Below are positions 1-13,000 of a stretch of DNA of 64,000 bases, piece after piece. Under the pieces are notes generated by a model. That model saw nothing but the letters and a program-made list of their open reading frames with translations, was not told the origin of the DNA and searched no databases. The translations under genes and the position numbers were made by a program. This stretch comes from Littorina saxatilis (Eukaryota; Mollusca; Gastropoda; Littorinimorpha; Littorinidae): assembly GCF_037325665.1 (NCBI RefSeq), contig NC_090249.1, positions 60,192,267-60,256,266 on the forward strand, given 5' to 3'. Numbering within the stretch: position 1 is the stretch's first letter; every line of letters starts with the position of its first letter.

Positions 1-264
1 TTTAAGCCACCAAGCTGAAATGCAATACCGAAGTCCGGCCTTCGTCGAAGATTGCTGGGCCAAAATTTCAATCAATTTGATTGAAAAATGAGGGTGTGAC
101 AGTGCCGCCTCAACTTTTAGAAAAAGCCGGATATGACGTCATCAAAGGTATTTATCGAAAAAAACGTCCGGGGATATCATTCCCAGGAACTCTCATGTCA
201 AATTTCATAAAGATCGGTCCAGTAGTTTGGTCTGAATCGCTCTACACACACACACAGACAGACA

Positions 265-323
<59 letters not shown>

Positions 324-385
324 CACAACCCTCGTCTCGATTCCCCCCTCTACGTTAAAACATTTAGTCAAAACTTGACTAAATG
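1..385 (-). repeat. Family A interspersed element, 5' part, truncated by window edge
   Basis: Read on the minus strand this is the start of an element seen again at 5272, 15248 and 23601. It begins with the hairpin ATTTAGTCAAG...CTTGACTAAAT, then a conserved stretch including GAGACGAGGG, a (TG)n tract (241-322 on the plus strand), and a stretch ending near the window edge. I interpret the family as Helentron-like (see the 15248 copy). The remainder lies left of the window. Confidence 0.75.
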
Positions 386-476
386 TAAAAAGTGAATGTC
401 CTAATTTTCAATTCTTAAATATAGTATATCACAGATACAGTTTTAATAACGTTCCAAAATGTAAACACACATACAA

Positions 477-503
477 ACACTCACACACACACTCACACAC
501 ACA

Positions 504-561
<58 letters not shown>

Positions 562-577
562 GTCACACACACACACA
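477..577. repeat. (AC)n microsatellite
   Basis: Nearly pure AC dinucleotide tract of about 100 bp with a few CTC interruptions. It lies between the family A copy and the vasa 5' flank. Confidence 0.9.
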
Positions 578-649
578 AAATAAACTTGAACAACTCAGTG
601 AAGGTTGATTAATGGAACGTTAAATAAAATATACAGATGAATGCAATTT

Positions 650-1072
650 TAAACAATTGGTATTACATTTCATTATTCGTCCTACTAATGAACATCTTTG
701 CGCGGAGGTTCTAAACTAGGACTGAAATAGCCCTGTGAGTTACTCCCAAAATGTATGCCAGATCAGTGTCTACACGCGGACATAAGGCCAATGACGGAGC
801 ATTTGGTTAAAAAAAAAATTAGGGTTGTCGACAAAGCAAACTTTGTTTTGTTAGAGATACAAAATTGCTGCAATGATGGTGCATCTTTCGCGTGACCTCT
901 TCATGTCATAAACACAATCAGACCAATGAGAAACGCGATCGCCAAAAACCGCGCGAAATCTGCGCTATCCCCCCACAATCCATTGCGAACGTCCATAACC
1001 ACCTGCGAGAGACACTACGTGCTAACATTTTTGGGGTCTTGCTATTTTCATTCGTGACAGACCAAGTTCAAA
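650..1072 (+). promoter_or_regulatory. Probable vasa 5' flank and 5' UTR
   Basis: Unique-looking sequence directly upstream of the vasa start codon. It holds a CCAAT box at 923-927 followed by a CpG-containing stretch; no convincing TATA box is seen near a plausible start site. The transcription start cannot be placed from sequence alone, and an upstream non-coding exon is possible. Confidence 0.3.
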
Positions 1073-1096
1073 ATGGATGAGAATTGGGACGAAGGC
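1073..1096 (+). CDS. vasa: vasa coding exon 1
   Basis: Encodes MDENWDEG, then donor GTAAGT at 1097. This acidic/Trp start is typical of vasa proteins. The ATG (1073-1075) is the first in frame with the rest of the gene and ends in phase 0, matching exon 2. Confidence 0.75.
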
Positions 1097-4000
1097 GTAA
1101 GTATTCATGATGAACGTAGTATTGAAGGCTATCGTAGAACAGCTTGTACAAGACATGGTTTTGAATAAGTCGTTTGGGAACAGCACGTTGCGCTGCTGAG
1201 AATTGCACATCCTGTCTGCTTTTCTCAGCAGACGAACTTCATCTAAAGGTGCGAAGTACTGTTTATTGTGTTTGAGATTTTAATTCATGTAAAGTCTGTA
1301 CATGTCCTCCACGTCTCGTCGAGATTTTGTGTACATAGTACTAAAGCGCTTTTATAATCGACTGATGCGCAAGGAGAACACGGGTTTTGCTTATCTGCAT
1401 GTGCCGTTTTGAGCTTGGAATTCAGGCATGGGCGCCGAAATATTTGTTTTGTTCTGTTGAAAAAGCATACGTGTCCGCCGAAAAAGTAAGGCTAGGCGCT
1501 TCGCGTCGTCGACGACTTTGCTTTCACTAACAGATTTTTAGCCTTTTTTCAAGTTTTTCAATTCCCATGCTTGATGGATGTATTGGCGAGGGTGTTTGGC
1601 GTTTCGTGATGGGGTGAAAAAAGCCTTGAGCAAAAATGGTCTTCTTTAATGACACGATCAAACAGTTTTGAATTCATAACTAAAATAGTAAAACAAAACC
1701 CACCTGCATTCTACGGTTATTTAACCTTAATTTTTGTTTTAACTGCACAGTACAACAGAAAGTCAACTTCTTGGCATGCAGGGTGTGTGCCCAATCAATG
1801 GATCCAACTTGCGCTTCAGTCAAACTGGGAATATCCAGACATGCATTGTTCATTACTGTATAATGCGTTGCCCAAGCTGATGACAGTAAATTAATCATTT
1901 AGTATTTACCAGAAAATAAATGACAATGTGTTTTTTTACACCACTAGTAGAATTTTCGCTTGGAATTTTATGTTTACGTTCCCTTCACGGCTTCAGTACC
2001 ATTGGCATTGAAATGTTATGAGATTTTCTTTTTAGCTCAGCACATGGAAATTATACATAAGGTGGACCTATCTGTGTTAAACCAAGAATCAATTTGGTTT
2101 TGCATTGGAGTAGTTTTGGTGGAGGGTGATTTGCAAGCATGAACACTTTTGAACTTTTTTTTATCTCAGTATCTGTGAAATTAAAAAAGCCAAATTCCAG
2201 CAGCAAAACAAACCATTTAAGTGAGTGGGTCAAAGACATTTGAAAATATATGGTGCCTATGTCTGTGCTTGTGTGCATTTTGAAGTTTTTCTTGATAAGA
2301 TTTCTGCAGAGTAGGTCGACAACTGGGGAACGGTCAGCTATGAATAGGCTTTCTGAGCTGGTATTTTTACTGACTTTTTGGCACTGATTTTAACTGACGC
2401 AAGTTGCAAAAGCAATCTATGTTCCACACGAATTCAACATTTCAACTTGAGCAATATTGTTGCAAACAAAAATATGTTTTTGTCTGTGTTCTTAGCAATG
2501 TTCCAATGAATTAAACCCACCAACGTCTCCCCATCCAACTCAAACATGCCACTCTTCTCAGCGATTGGCATAAACTTGCCAGTGTTCTTGGAATGGTCAA
2601 TCTTTTCTTGTTCTTATGCTTACTTTTCACTTCTTGTGTGGCATCAGTATTTTTGAATGGGTTCACCTGATATTAGATAATATGGTTTGGGATCTGTAGC
2701 AAAAGCATGGCAGTGATTTTTGCAGACAGCTGAAATTTCGGCAAGTTGAGTGTTTTTGTGGTTTTGAAACTCAATCGTACAACCAACATCAGCCAGGCGA
2801 GTTGCTGACAGTTTCTGCAGAATTTTTACTTCTCCTGGCAATTGGGCGGGTGATTTGGCTGTCTTATCAGAAAACACTGCTTTGGGCTGTATGGTTGTGA
2901 GTGTACAGCATTTTGAGCAAAAAGTCAGTCCAGTTCAGCAAACATAGTTGAGGTTAGAATTGTAGATTTGTACAGGGCAGATTTACCAAGGCCTAAAAAA
3001 AAAAATAGGTGTGGTTACGGTAACCCGACCTACCCTATTTTTAGGGGCCGACCCTATAAGTATAACTTTTTATTACATTTGTAAAACTAACAAAAAAAAA
3101 CGAGTGCAGAAAACGCAATGAAAGCGCTCGAGTCGCACACTTATTTCCCTGTCAAGTAGGTTTAATTTGTACACATTAGAAAAAAAAGTTTAAAAAAAAA
3201 TGATTGCCTACCTTCCTACCCTATTTTTTGTGTGGCTATGTTACCTTAACCACACCTTTTTTTTGTGCCTAAACTGTCAGGCCTTTTTATATGGGGGGGG
3301 GGGGGGGGTGTTCTACATTCAGTTAATTTCTGATATCTGAAAGTAGTGTTTGTGTCGTGCCTCATGACAGGACTTTCGTGAGATGTGACAGGACTTTCGT
3401 GAGATGAAAATCCAATGTGACTGACTTGTAGCAGTGACTTATTTTCCTGACAGTAGTTACTGTCAGCTCCAGAAATAACATCAGGCCACCACACTAAAAC
3501 TGAGTTTCGGTTACAAGACAATTAGTGTAGGTAGGTTGGTGATATATATTAAAAAAAAATACCCAGAGGGCAGTGGCTTTTCATTGGCCCAAACTTTGCA
3601 AGTTGTGTAGCCTACATGTCATGAAGTATAACTTTCCTTCTGTAATCTGCAAATCAAGTATTAAAAACAAGTTCTGTGGTTGGGAGAAGGAAAAAAAAGA
3701 GTTGTTGAGGAACTGAAAACTGATTTAACAACAACAACAAAATATATATATAAATAACACCCAATCTGAAAGTAGTATTCCTGTCATGTGACTCAAATGG
3801 GGAAAATCCAATGTGACTTAATAGTATCAATGACTTCATTTCTAGACTGCTGTTACTGAGTCAGCTCCACTTTTAACCTTTGCTTGCATGTATCTTGCAG
3901 ATGAATTGTAAATGTTGTTGAAAGTGTTGTGCAAGTAGAAACTGCAGTGTCAGCGGACCGAAGGATTGAGCTCAACATTCTTTTGATTCTCTCAGATTGA

Positions 4001-7000
4001 ACCAGGGCTTAAGACAACAGATATGGCACAGAATGATAGGGTAATTTACTTGTGTTGTAAAACCAGACTGAAATGGTAAAACATTTTCACTTTTGGTTGA
4101 GTGAGACATGTACTAGGATTTGGGCCTTAAAACCTGATAACTTGCTATAAAGTGATGGATAAACTATGAGATATTCACTGTGAACCAGTTCTTATTATTT
4201 ACATTGAACTGCAAGCTGTTCTGTTGTCATGTACTGTTTTGTGTTCCCTTCCATGGCAACAATCTACATCACAATTTAGGAAAGGGTCTATACACATAGT
4301 TTGGTTCTTGTGTCAGTCTCTCTTGCGGTGGTCTTGTTCGCGGATCTAACTTGGACCAATGTATTCACAAGACCAGAGAAGAGAGTTACAGTGTTCCAAG
4401 ACTCAAGGGAAAATACTTAAGTTTGACTTTGATTGAAAATATGTATATGTCCAAATGTGCTGTCTACAAAACGATTGTTTTGTAAGGTCTACATGTCAAA
4501 ACTGCTGGTCGACGGGCTAGAGGTCAGAACAATGTGTCAGACAGAAAAAGTATGCATCAATGACCCAAGACAAGCCCCCCGCGGGTTAGGGGGAAGAATT
4601 TACCCGATGCTCCCCAGCATGTCGCAAGAGGCGACTAACGGATTCTGTTTCTCCTTTTAGTTTTACCCTTGTTAAGTGTTTCTTGTATAGAATATAGTCG
4701 ATGTTTGTAAAGATTTTAGTCAAGCAGTATGTAAGAAATGTTAAGTCCTTTGTACTGGAAACTTGCATTCTCCCAGTAAGGTAATATATTGACTTATTGT
4801 ACTACGTTGCAAGCCCCTGGAGCAATTTTTTTTTATTGGTGCTTTTGTGAACAAGAAACATTAACAAGTGGCTCTATCCCATCCCCCCTTTCCCCGTCGC
4901 GATATAACCTTGAACGGTTGAAAACGACGTTAAACACCAAATAAAGAAAGAAAGACCAAAGACAAAGGCCTAAGAACAACCCTTTACTGATTTTTAGATT
5001 GCTTAATTAACATGGTTAGGTGCCTGCAGTGCTTCTGCTCAGTAAGATTTGTTATGTAGACAATATTGTTTGGATTTTAATGTAACACTTCCTTTTTCAG
5101 GGATCATCAGCGCAGCCTGCTGCAGTGTAAGTATTCACACTTTGTTAAATAATGTACCTTTGGCTTTGTGGCTTGTTAAAAAAAAGTTGATACTGAAACA
5201 CAGGATGTGTGAATTGGTGAGTTAGAATGGCACAGCAGCCTTGAGCATGGCATTGCAGCTTCTCTACTTTTTACATTTTGTCAAGTTTTGACTAAATCAG
5301 TAAATGTTTTAACATAGAGGGGGAATCGAAACGAGGGTCGTGGTGTGTGTGTGTGAAGAGCAATGAGTAAACTACTGGACCGATCTTTATGAAATTTTAC
5401 ATGAGAGTTCCTAGGCATGATATTCCCAGACATTTTTTTCATTTTTGAGTCACTTGAGAAAAAGTGACTCTATGTAATCGGTCAGTGTTAGTCTGTCCGG
5501 CCGGCCGTCCGGCCGTCCGGCCGTCCGTAGACACCACCTTAACGTTGGACTTTTCTCGGAAACTATCAAAGCGATCCGGCTCATATTTTGTTTAGTCGTG
5601 ACCTCCAATGACCTCTACACTTTAACGATGGTTTCGTTGACCTTTGACCTTTTTCAAGGTCACAGGTCAGCGTCAAAGGAAAAATTAGACATTTTATATC
5701 TTTGACAAAGTTCATCGGATGTGATTGAAACTTTGTAGGATTATTCTTTACATCAAAGTATTTACATCTGTAGCCTTTTACGAACGTTATCAGAAAAACA
5801 AGGAAGATAACTAGCCTTTTCTGTTCGGCAACACACAACTTAACGTTGGGCTTTTCTCGGAAACTATAAAAGTGACCGGGCTCAAATTTTATGTGAACGT
5901 GACTCCCAGTGACCTCTACACTTTGACGTCTGCTTTGGTGACCTTTGACCTTTTTCAAGGTCACAGGTATGTCTTGAAGGAAAAAAATTGAAATATCATA
6001 TCTCTGAAACTATTCATCGGATTTGATTCAAACTTTATAGGATTATTCTTTACATCAAATTATTTACATCTGTATTGTGTTGTGAATAGCAATTTCTTCC
6101 TGTCCATCTGATGCCTCATATAATATTCAGAACTGCGAAAGTGACTCGATCGAGCGTTTGCTCTTCTTGTTCAATAAAATTGATTGAAATTTTGGCAAAG
6201 CAATCTTTGACGAAGGCCGGACTTTGGTATTGCATTTCAGCTTGGAGGCTGAAAATTTAATTAATGACTTCAGGGATGTCGTTAGGCATCGGACATAGAA
6301 CGATTCAAAGGCTCAAATGTCCGATTCACATAGCCACATGGTGGTCAAATGTCCTATCATTTTCAACTGAGCGCAGTCATTGTCCGACAAGAACTCCATT
6401 CCTTCGGACAGGGCGTTATTTTATAATATTCCTTTCATGATAGAAATCTTCAAAAGGCGACCGAACGCGCTAGCGTACAGGTGCACTGAAGTTTTGCCGT
6501 GCAGATCTTGCGTTTTCCGAACCGTTTGTGGTATGAGCCGTTTGTGTACACCAGTCTACAGCACACTAAAGTAAGGAGTACGGGAGACAACTCCGACTGA
6601 CTAAGTCTCGCGTCTGCTTTAATTTGCTTTGAGTGTTGCCGCTGAAACCTCCACAATCACGGAAAGTAAAGTTTCGTCACTTGTAGATGGTGTCGGTACA
6701 GCAGGAAATTCCCGGTCTTTTAATAAGGTTAACTATTTATGGCTGACACTGAGAAACTGGCAAACTGTTTAGTCGAATCTGTCAAGCAAAAAGCTGTCAG
6801 GAAATCATGCAGTTTGTGTGCCAATCAAAGTAAGAGTGCTGACGTTTTTGATTGCTTTTTAGTTTTGTTTTTTTGTGTGTGTGTCCTGTTTGAAACAAAA
6901 GTAATAAAACATACGCACACAATGTTGGTGCATATTCTGATATGTGTGTGTGCACTTGATTTTGTGTTTTGCACTACATTATAATGTCCTATTAAAATGT

Positions 7001-10000
7001 CTGAAAGCAGTCAAATGTCCTATTGATACCGAAGAGCTCAGGACATTTGTCCTACAGGTATGAATTTGTGACTTTGGTCATTAAAAATCTGAAAAGTGTA
7101 CTTAAATTTTTTTTATATAAAACGATTCACAGTTACGTTTATCGTATTCTTCATTATTTTCTGATTCCAAAAACATATAATTGTTATATTCCGATTAAAA
7201 ACAAGCTCTGAAAATTAAAAATATAAAAATTTCGATTAAAATTAAATTTCCGAAATCGATTTAAAACCAATTTCATCTTATTCTTGTCCGTTCCTGATTC
7301 CAAAAACATATAGATATGATATGTTTGGATTAAAAACACGTTCGGAGAGTTAAAAAGAATAGAGATATAGAAAAGCGGGCTATCCTTTTCAGCTCAACCG
7401 CTACCGCGCTTTTCTGTATTGTTAATTTCACTGCCTTTGCCACGAGCGGTGGACAGACGATGCTACACGTGTACGGTCTTGCGGAAAAAATGCAATGCGT
7501 TCAGTTTTATTCTGTGGTTCGACTGAGCTTGACTAAATGTTGTATTTTCGCCTTATGCAATTTTGGTATTATTTTAATTTGATTTTGACTCATAAAATGC
7601 TAGCGATTTCATTTTCAAGTTAACTGTATGCACTATTCAGTGCTGGAGCATGCATTCTTCTTTGAAGACATTTTAGTTGTCAGTATTTAGCTGGTAATTG
7701 AAAATACCTGATCAGGTATTCAATTTTGAAATATTTGTCTTGTGTGTGCAGAGGAATATTCTGTTCAATTGGGAATTGGGGAGGGGTATTGTTCAGTCTC
7801 CATGTGTTCATATCTTTATGATGCACACTTTGCGTCGCAGGAACGGGTCAAAACTGAGAGGCTTTGGGCGAGGCAAAGCTCTGCAACAGTTAGGGACAGA
7901 AATGAACGGACAGACGAATGGTTTTGGGTCATCCAACGGGACGGCCCGCAGTGGTTTTGGGGGTGGTAGCAGCAGTGGAGGTGCCTTCGGAAAACCCTCG
8001 GGAGGAGGAGGGTTTGGGGCGCCCAAAGCAGCGGATGAAGATGATGGCTGGAATGAGGATGCTCCTCCACCAAGTTCAGGGGGCGGCTTTGGCGGAAGAG
8101 GAGGTGGTTTTGGCGGCGGGAGAGGGGGTGGTTTTGGCGGCGGAAGAGGTGAGTGCATTATGCAGAAATAACTAATGATATGTATGTTTCGGAGTTTAAA
8201 TTCACGGTTGGCTTTTTTCTTCCTCCCTTCCTCCTTGTCTCTCCCCCTCTCCGAGTCCAGGTGGTGACTAATCCAAACATATTTATTTGTGAAAGGGAAG
8301 GGATTGCTATCTGACTGAAATACCAGGAAGCAAAATCGTACTTCCCTCTGGATGTCCTAAGTTATTTCAGCTCTGCTCAAGACATTATAGATGGCAGCAT
8401 GTCATTGAAGAACCATTAATGGCTCGTCCATTAAATGCCACAACAAAAACCGACTGGTTCCCGTCAGGCTAAACATTTGTGATAGCAATTGCATTTCTGA
8501 GTGCATACTCCGATATGAAAGTAGATGTGTGACTTGCAAAATGGTTTTTATTCAAATTTGTAGAGTATCGTTAGTATTTTTGATCTGCACTTGTAAGTAT
8601 TTATAGCTAATGTTTTTCTGTTATTTGTGATTGCATTGCCGATGCTGGTATGTATACATATACTTTTTTGTATGCTGTAGATCGATTTAAAAACAGAAAT
8701 TTTCAATTTCGTAAACGTATGTGTGTGTGTGTGTGTCCCCTTTAGACTTGCATTAAAGGTGTAAACCTTTTCGTTTGTTTGTGATTTTCTTTCCTCGTGT
8801 GTGTAAAATATCCACTCTAACACTGGAATGGTTTTTGTGCTTCATGTGATAATTGAATCAGATGCCAGTGGTAAGAAATTGTTGGGAGGTTGGGTATATT
8901 GCAAGATAAGCCATTTTTGCGGGAAGAGTCTTAGGGAGTGTCATAGACTACCAGTACAGCTTTGAAAGCATTGATTATTTATTGTACATATTTGTTAATG
9001 ATCTTATAAGAATGCATATACATGGTTGCCACTCCCCAAAAATGAAAATCCTGAAAGTCTGGGGGGTACAGGGGGCGTTGCCCCTGCTGGGGAACGCCCC
9101 CTGTACGTTGAAAAATTTTAAGATCTGAGAGCCATTATTTGGCCTCCCCTGCAAATTATTTACACAGCACAGCAAAAATAATATCCTCCTTCAAGGGCTA
9201 TTGATAACAGCACAACAAAGACTTAATCAATCAACAGACAAAAGCTCATGAACAGTTCAGTTTACACTAAACAAAAAGTCCTACCTGAAGTCCAAGGAAA
9301 TTGTTTCCAATCAAAAAGTTTTCAGTTCTGGGATGTTGGGTCTACCTCACTCTCAGCTCAAGAAAACAAAAACTTGTTGCATGAATCCAATGTGAACTTT
9401 AACTACCTTACCTAACCTTGTCACCACACACACACCATGACATGTTAATTCCAAGAATAATAAACTGAAATACAGTTTTGAAGTTGTAAGCAGAACAGAT
9501 TTAAAGTCCAAAAACTAAGCCATATGTTGTCCTCCAAAATGACAGACAGAAAAAGTGTAGATCTTGAACAATGCAGAACTTCAGAAGTCCAGGAAAAATG
9601 TATCAAAAAGTTTTCAGTTCTGGGATGTCACTCATCATTGATCAAGAAAACAAAAAATCGAGAGTTGCTTGTGTCCTTTTTTTTGGGTACAACAGTCTTC
9701 TTTTTGCTGAGAGAAGAACTTTGATAGATTTGGAGCAAATGATGCAGAACCCCGTACCAGTCTTATCAATCTTCTTCAGCCAAGTTCGATGCTCTGTGTT
9801 TATGTCATTCTTCTCTGCTAGCCATTCCCACTTCCACTTGTTTTTTTATACCTGCCTCCAGTTTCTCAAGCTTAGAGTGATCGTCATCTTCACTGATGTA
9901 CGGCATGTTGAAGCGAAATTTGCAACGGTTTTCACAACAAACTTTCTCGCATCGACAAATCGCATACACCTAAAAAAAATGGCGGCTTTAGCAATGCCCA

Positions 10001-13000
10001 GATTCTCTCCTCCCGCCAAAAGAGCTTCAAAACTCAGATTGGAATCTCTGGTCAAAATTCAATCGAGCAAAACGAACCACAATTTTTTTTCTGATTTTTT
10101 ATTTTTTTTGCAACAAAATTGAAAACCCGGAATTTCCGGCTGTGGACATTTTAAAAAACCGGAATTCCGGCACCTTGCCGGAAGAGTGGCAACCATGCAT
10201 ATATGCAGTATGAAATTGTTTTGCACATATCGCCATCAGTATGGTTCTGAAAGTGAGAGCAGTGGTGTAGAGCCTACAGCCGTTTTACATTTGATAACAT
10301 GCTGTTGTTGTAAAGTTTACTTAGCCTGCATAGGATAGTGGTGTGATGAAAACTGCAGAATGTTGTCAGGAATTTTACCAACCACATTTCAAAAGCTAAT
10401 TGGGGATATCTGCAGACTTGTTTACCAGTACGATTTGGGCGTATTTTGTATGCCAAATTATTATCGGTACGACAATACGCGACACACACACAAAATACGA
10501 CTAAGAAAAAGTCTAGAATACGTTTTCCGGTGTTGGTGTGCCGATTACTTGATGGTACAACTGATACCGGTTTCGGTCAAAGGAAGATAACCCTGACAGC
10601 GAGTCTTCAGCTGTGGAAACCTTGTTTAGTTGTTGGCACGCGCGATCGTCTGGACAATCGTGGCAAAATGAAGCAGACAAATTTGCCAGTTTCGGATGAC
10701 TGTACCAAGTCTAAAGAGCAGAAGCATCAGATTTTCTTTGAGAAATATAAGAAAAGGTTTCCACATCACGTAGAATTAAGGGTATAATACCTTTTGACCC
10801 TCCAAATCACATACGAGATGCTCTCTGAAGAGGTATAAATACGTAACTGTTTTCTTCCAAAGAGGTAAAAAAAAACGTACTAGTCAAACGCTAAAAGGGT
10901 ATAGCCTTTGCTAGTTTACAAGCAACAGCACGCAGGCCGCCTGCTCTACTGAGACCACTAAAGTACACGCCGTGTTCGTGCCACTCCTCTGTCGAGACTG
11001 ACACGCCGTGAAGCAGAGGTTGCCTCCCTTGTCCTCAAACTGCTCGATATCCTTATACTGATCATCTCAGTGGCACTGTTCACTTTAGCCTATCCGGTGC
11101 TGTCGCCTGCTCAAAAAAATGCCTCGCAAAACGAAAGAACAAAAACTACCAGACAGGCAATCATATGGGAAACAAGAGGCGAAGCCTTCAAGGCTCACGT
11201 AAGAAATCGACAAACAGTAACACAAACTCAATCACTCCGTCACACATACACACACACACACACACAGTAAGCATAGGTGACACAGTGCAAGAGTGCGAGA
11301 CACTAGATCTAGATCTGTCTGTCTGTAGCCTACTTACGGGGACACGACTGCCAGATGGCCAGATCGACACTGCGCTTTCGACAGCGCTTCCTCGCGCAGA
11401 CACTGGAAACACGCTGTGCAGATTAACCTGTAGGAAATCTCCTTTGGTATCTTTATCTATTTTTCTGCAGCTACGAAACCGAACAATGTGAAATCGTCTT
11501 CTCCGAATCGGCGAACTGCAGCTCGGGGATAACTGTATCTATACCACAATCCTTCACGTGATCTGACCTAACCTTGACCCTTGACCTGGTCTACATACCA
11601 CACACGACACAAACCAGTCACCTGTTTTTACCCCCCCAAAAAACCCCACCACCCGTTTTCTTTGGATACACACTTTAACTACATACGTGCCGACGAAATG
11701 TTGATCATTGCTTCAATATTTTGAAGCTGTTGCTTGGATAATAACCAGGTAAAATTAGTATTTCGGTGTTTAGTCAAATGTTAAAGTTTCTATACACTCA
11801 ACTAAACAGGTCTGTATCTGTGTTAAAATGGTTGAAACTTTTTTGTCACTTTCCACAGGTGGTGGAGGCGGTGGCAGCTCGGGGGGTTCTGGCTGCCACA
11901 AGTGTGGTGAAGACGGACATTTTGCCAGGGAGTGTCCCAGCGGAGGCGGCGGTCGTGGTGGGGGAGGCGGGGGCAGAGGTTGCCATAAGTGCGGAGAGGA
12001 AGGTCACTTTGCCAGGGAGTGCCCCAGCGGTGGGGGTGGTGGCGGCGGAGGTGGTAGAGGTTGCCACAAATGCGGCGAGGAAGGCCACTTCGCAAGGGAG
12101 TGTCCCAGTGGTGGTGGGGGAGGTGGTGGCGGAGGAAGAGCGTGCCACAAGTGTGGTGAGGAGGGTCATTTTGCCAGGGAGTGCCCCAGTGGTGGAGGGG
12201 GAGGTGGTGGAGCCAGGAGCGGCGGGGGATTCAGCAGACCGGAGGGAGGGTTTGGGAAAGCGTCGGACAGCAATGGATTCGGAGCCCCTTCTGGTGACAG
12301 TGGAGGTGGCTCCAGGGGCGGAGGGTTTGGAGGCTCTTCAGGTGGCGGTAGGAACGATGCCAGTGGTGGGGGCAGCGGTTGCCGCAGATGTGGAGAGGAA
12401 GGCCACTTTGCCAGAGAATGCCCTAACAAGGGTGAAGGAGGTGAGACTTTCTGCTGCATGGTTTTCTTGTTACCTCCCCTCTTCACGATCAGTTAGTTTT
12501 TTCTTCTATTTAAGCAAGATTTTTGGGCTTTCCTTTCTTTTGTCATCCAAAAACAGACGGCTAACGTTCCAAAATTCAGAATTCAAATTTAAAAAAAAAA
12601 TGAGAATAGAAGGTAATTGGAAGGTTTAATTATTGACAAAGAGAAAATTGCAAGCGAGTTTAGAATTTGAGAAGTTCATTATCCGTATCATAAGTGTACG
12701 TTTACCAAGAGAGACAAAACAAAACTGGCAGGGTAACCAGTTATAGTGCCTGAAAATGTCAGTCTTCAAGTCAAAAAAAAAATCTGGTTACCTCATAGGC
12801 CACATTCAATAGGTATTGCAGCTACAGTGATTGGTGTTGATGCTGATTGTCCGTGATGTTCAGGCTTCTGTATAAGAAAGTATTGCATGTGGATCTTTAC
12901 TCTGTCTTACAGGAGGACAAGGAGGAGCATGCCATAAGTGTGGGGAGGAGGGCCATTTTGCCCGTGAATGTCCTCAGGCTCTTGCTGACGGTAAGCTTTC

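Larger units (their letters stand above)
5272..7565 (+). repeat. Family A element split by two later insertions
   Basis: Family A segments at 5272-5445, 6172-6270 and 7059-about 7565 are interrupted by a family B element (5446-6171) and an unclassified insertion (6271-7058). The 3' end shows the CTTGACTAAAT subterminal repeat followed by a decayed copy of the final hairpin. This gives the order of events: A first, then B and the other element. Confidence 0.7.
8149..11858. other. vasa intron 3
   Basis: 3.7 kb without a host exon that I can see. It contains a TIR element at 9021-10194 and a short (CA)n tract near 11243. Short open frames around 10360-10790 and 11070-11490 show no family motif. 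Confidence 0.6.

Noticed and set aside
7808-8158. Pro-rich minus-strand frames opposite vasa exons 3 and 4
   Set aside because: Complement of Gly codons (GGN) gives Pro; the plus strand has the family motifs and phases.
10360-10790. Overlapping plus-strand frames as a gene
   Set aside because: No motif, no splice partners, and the translations look random.
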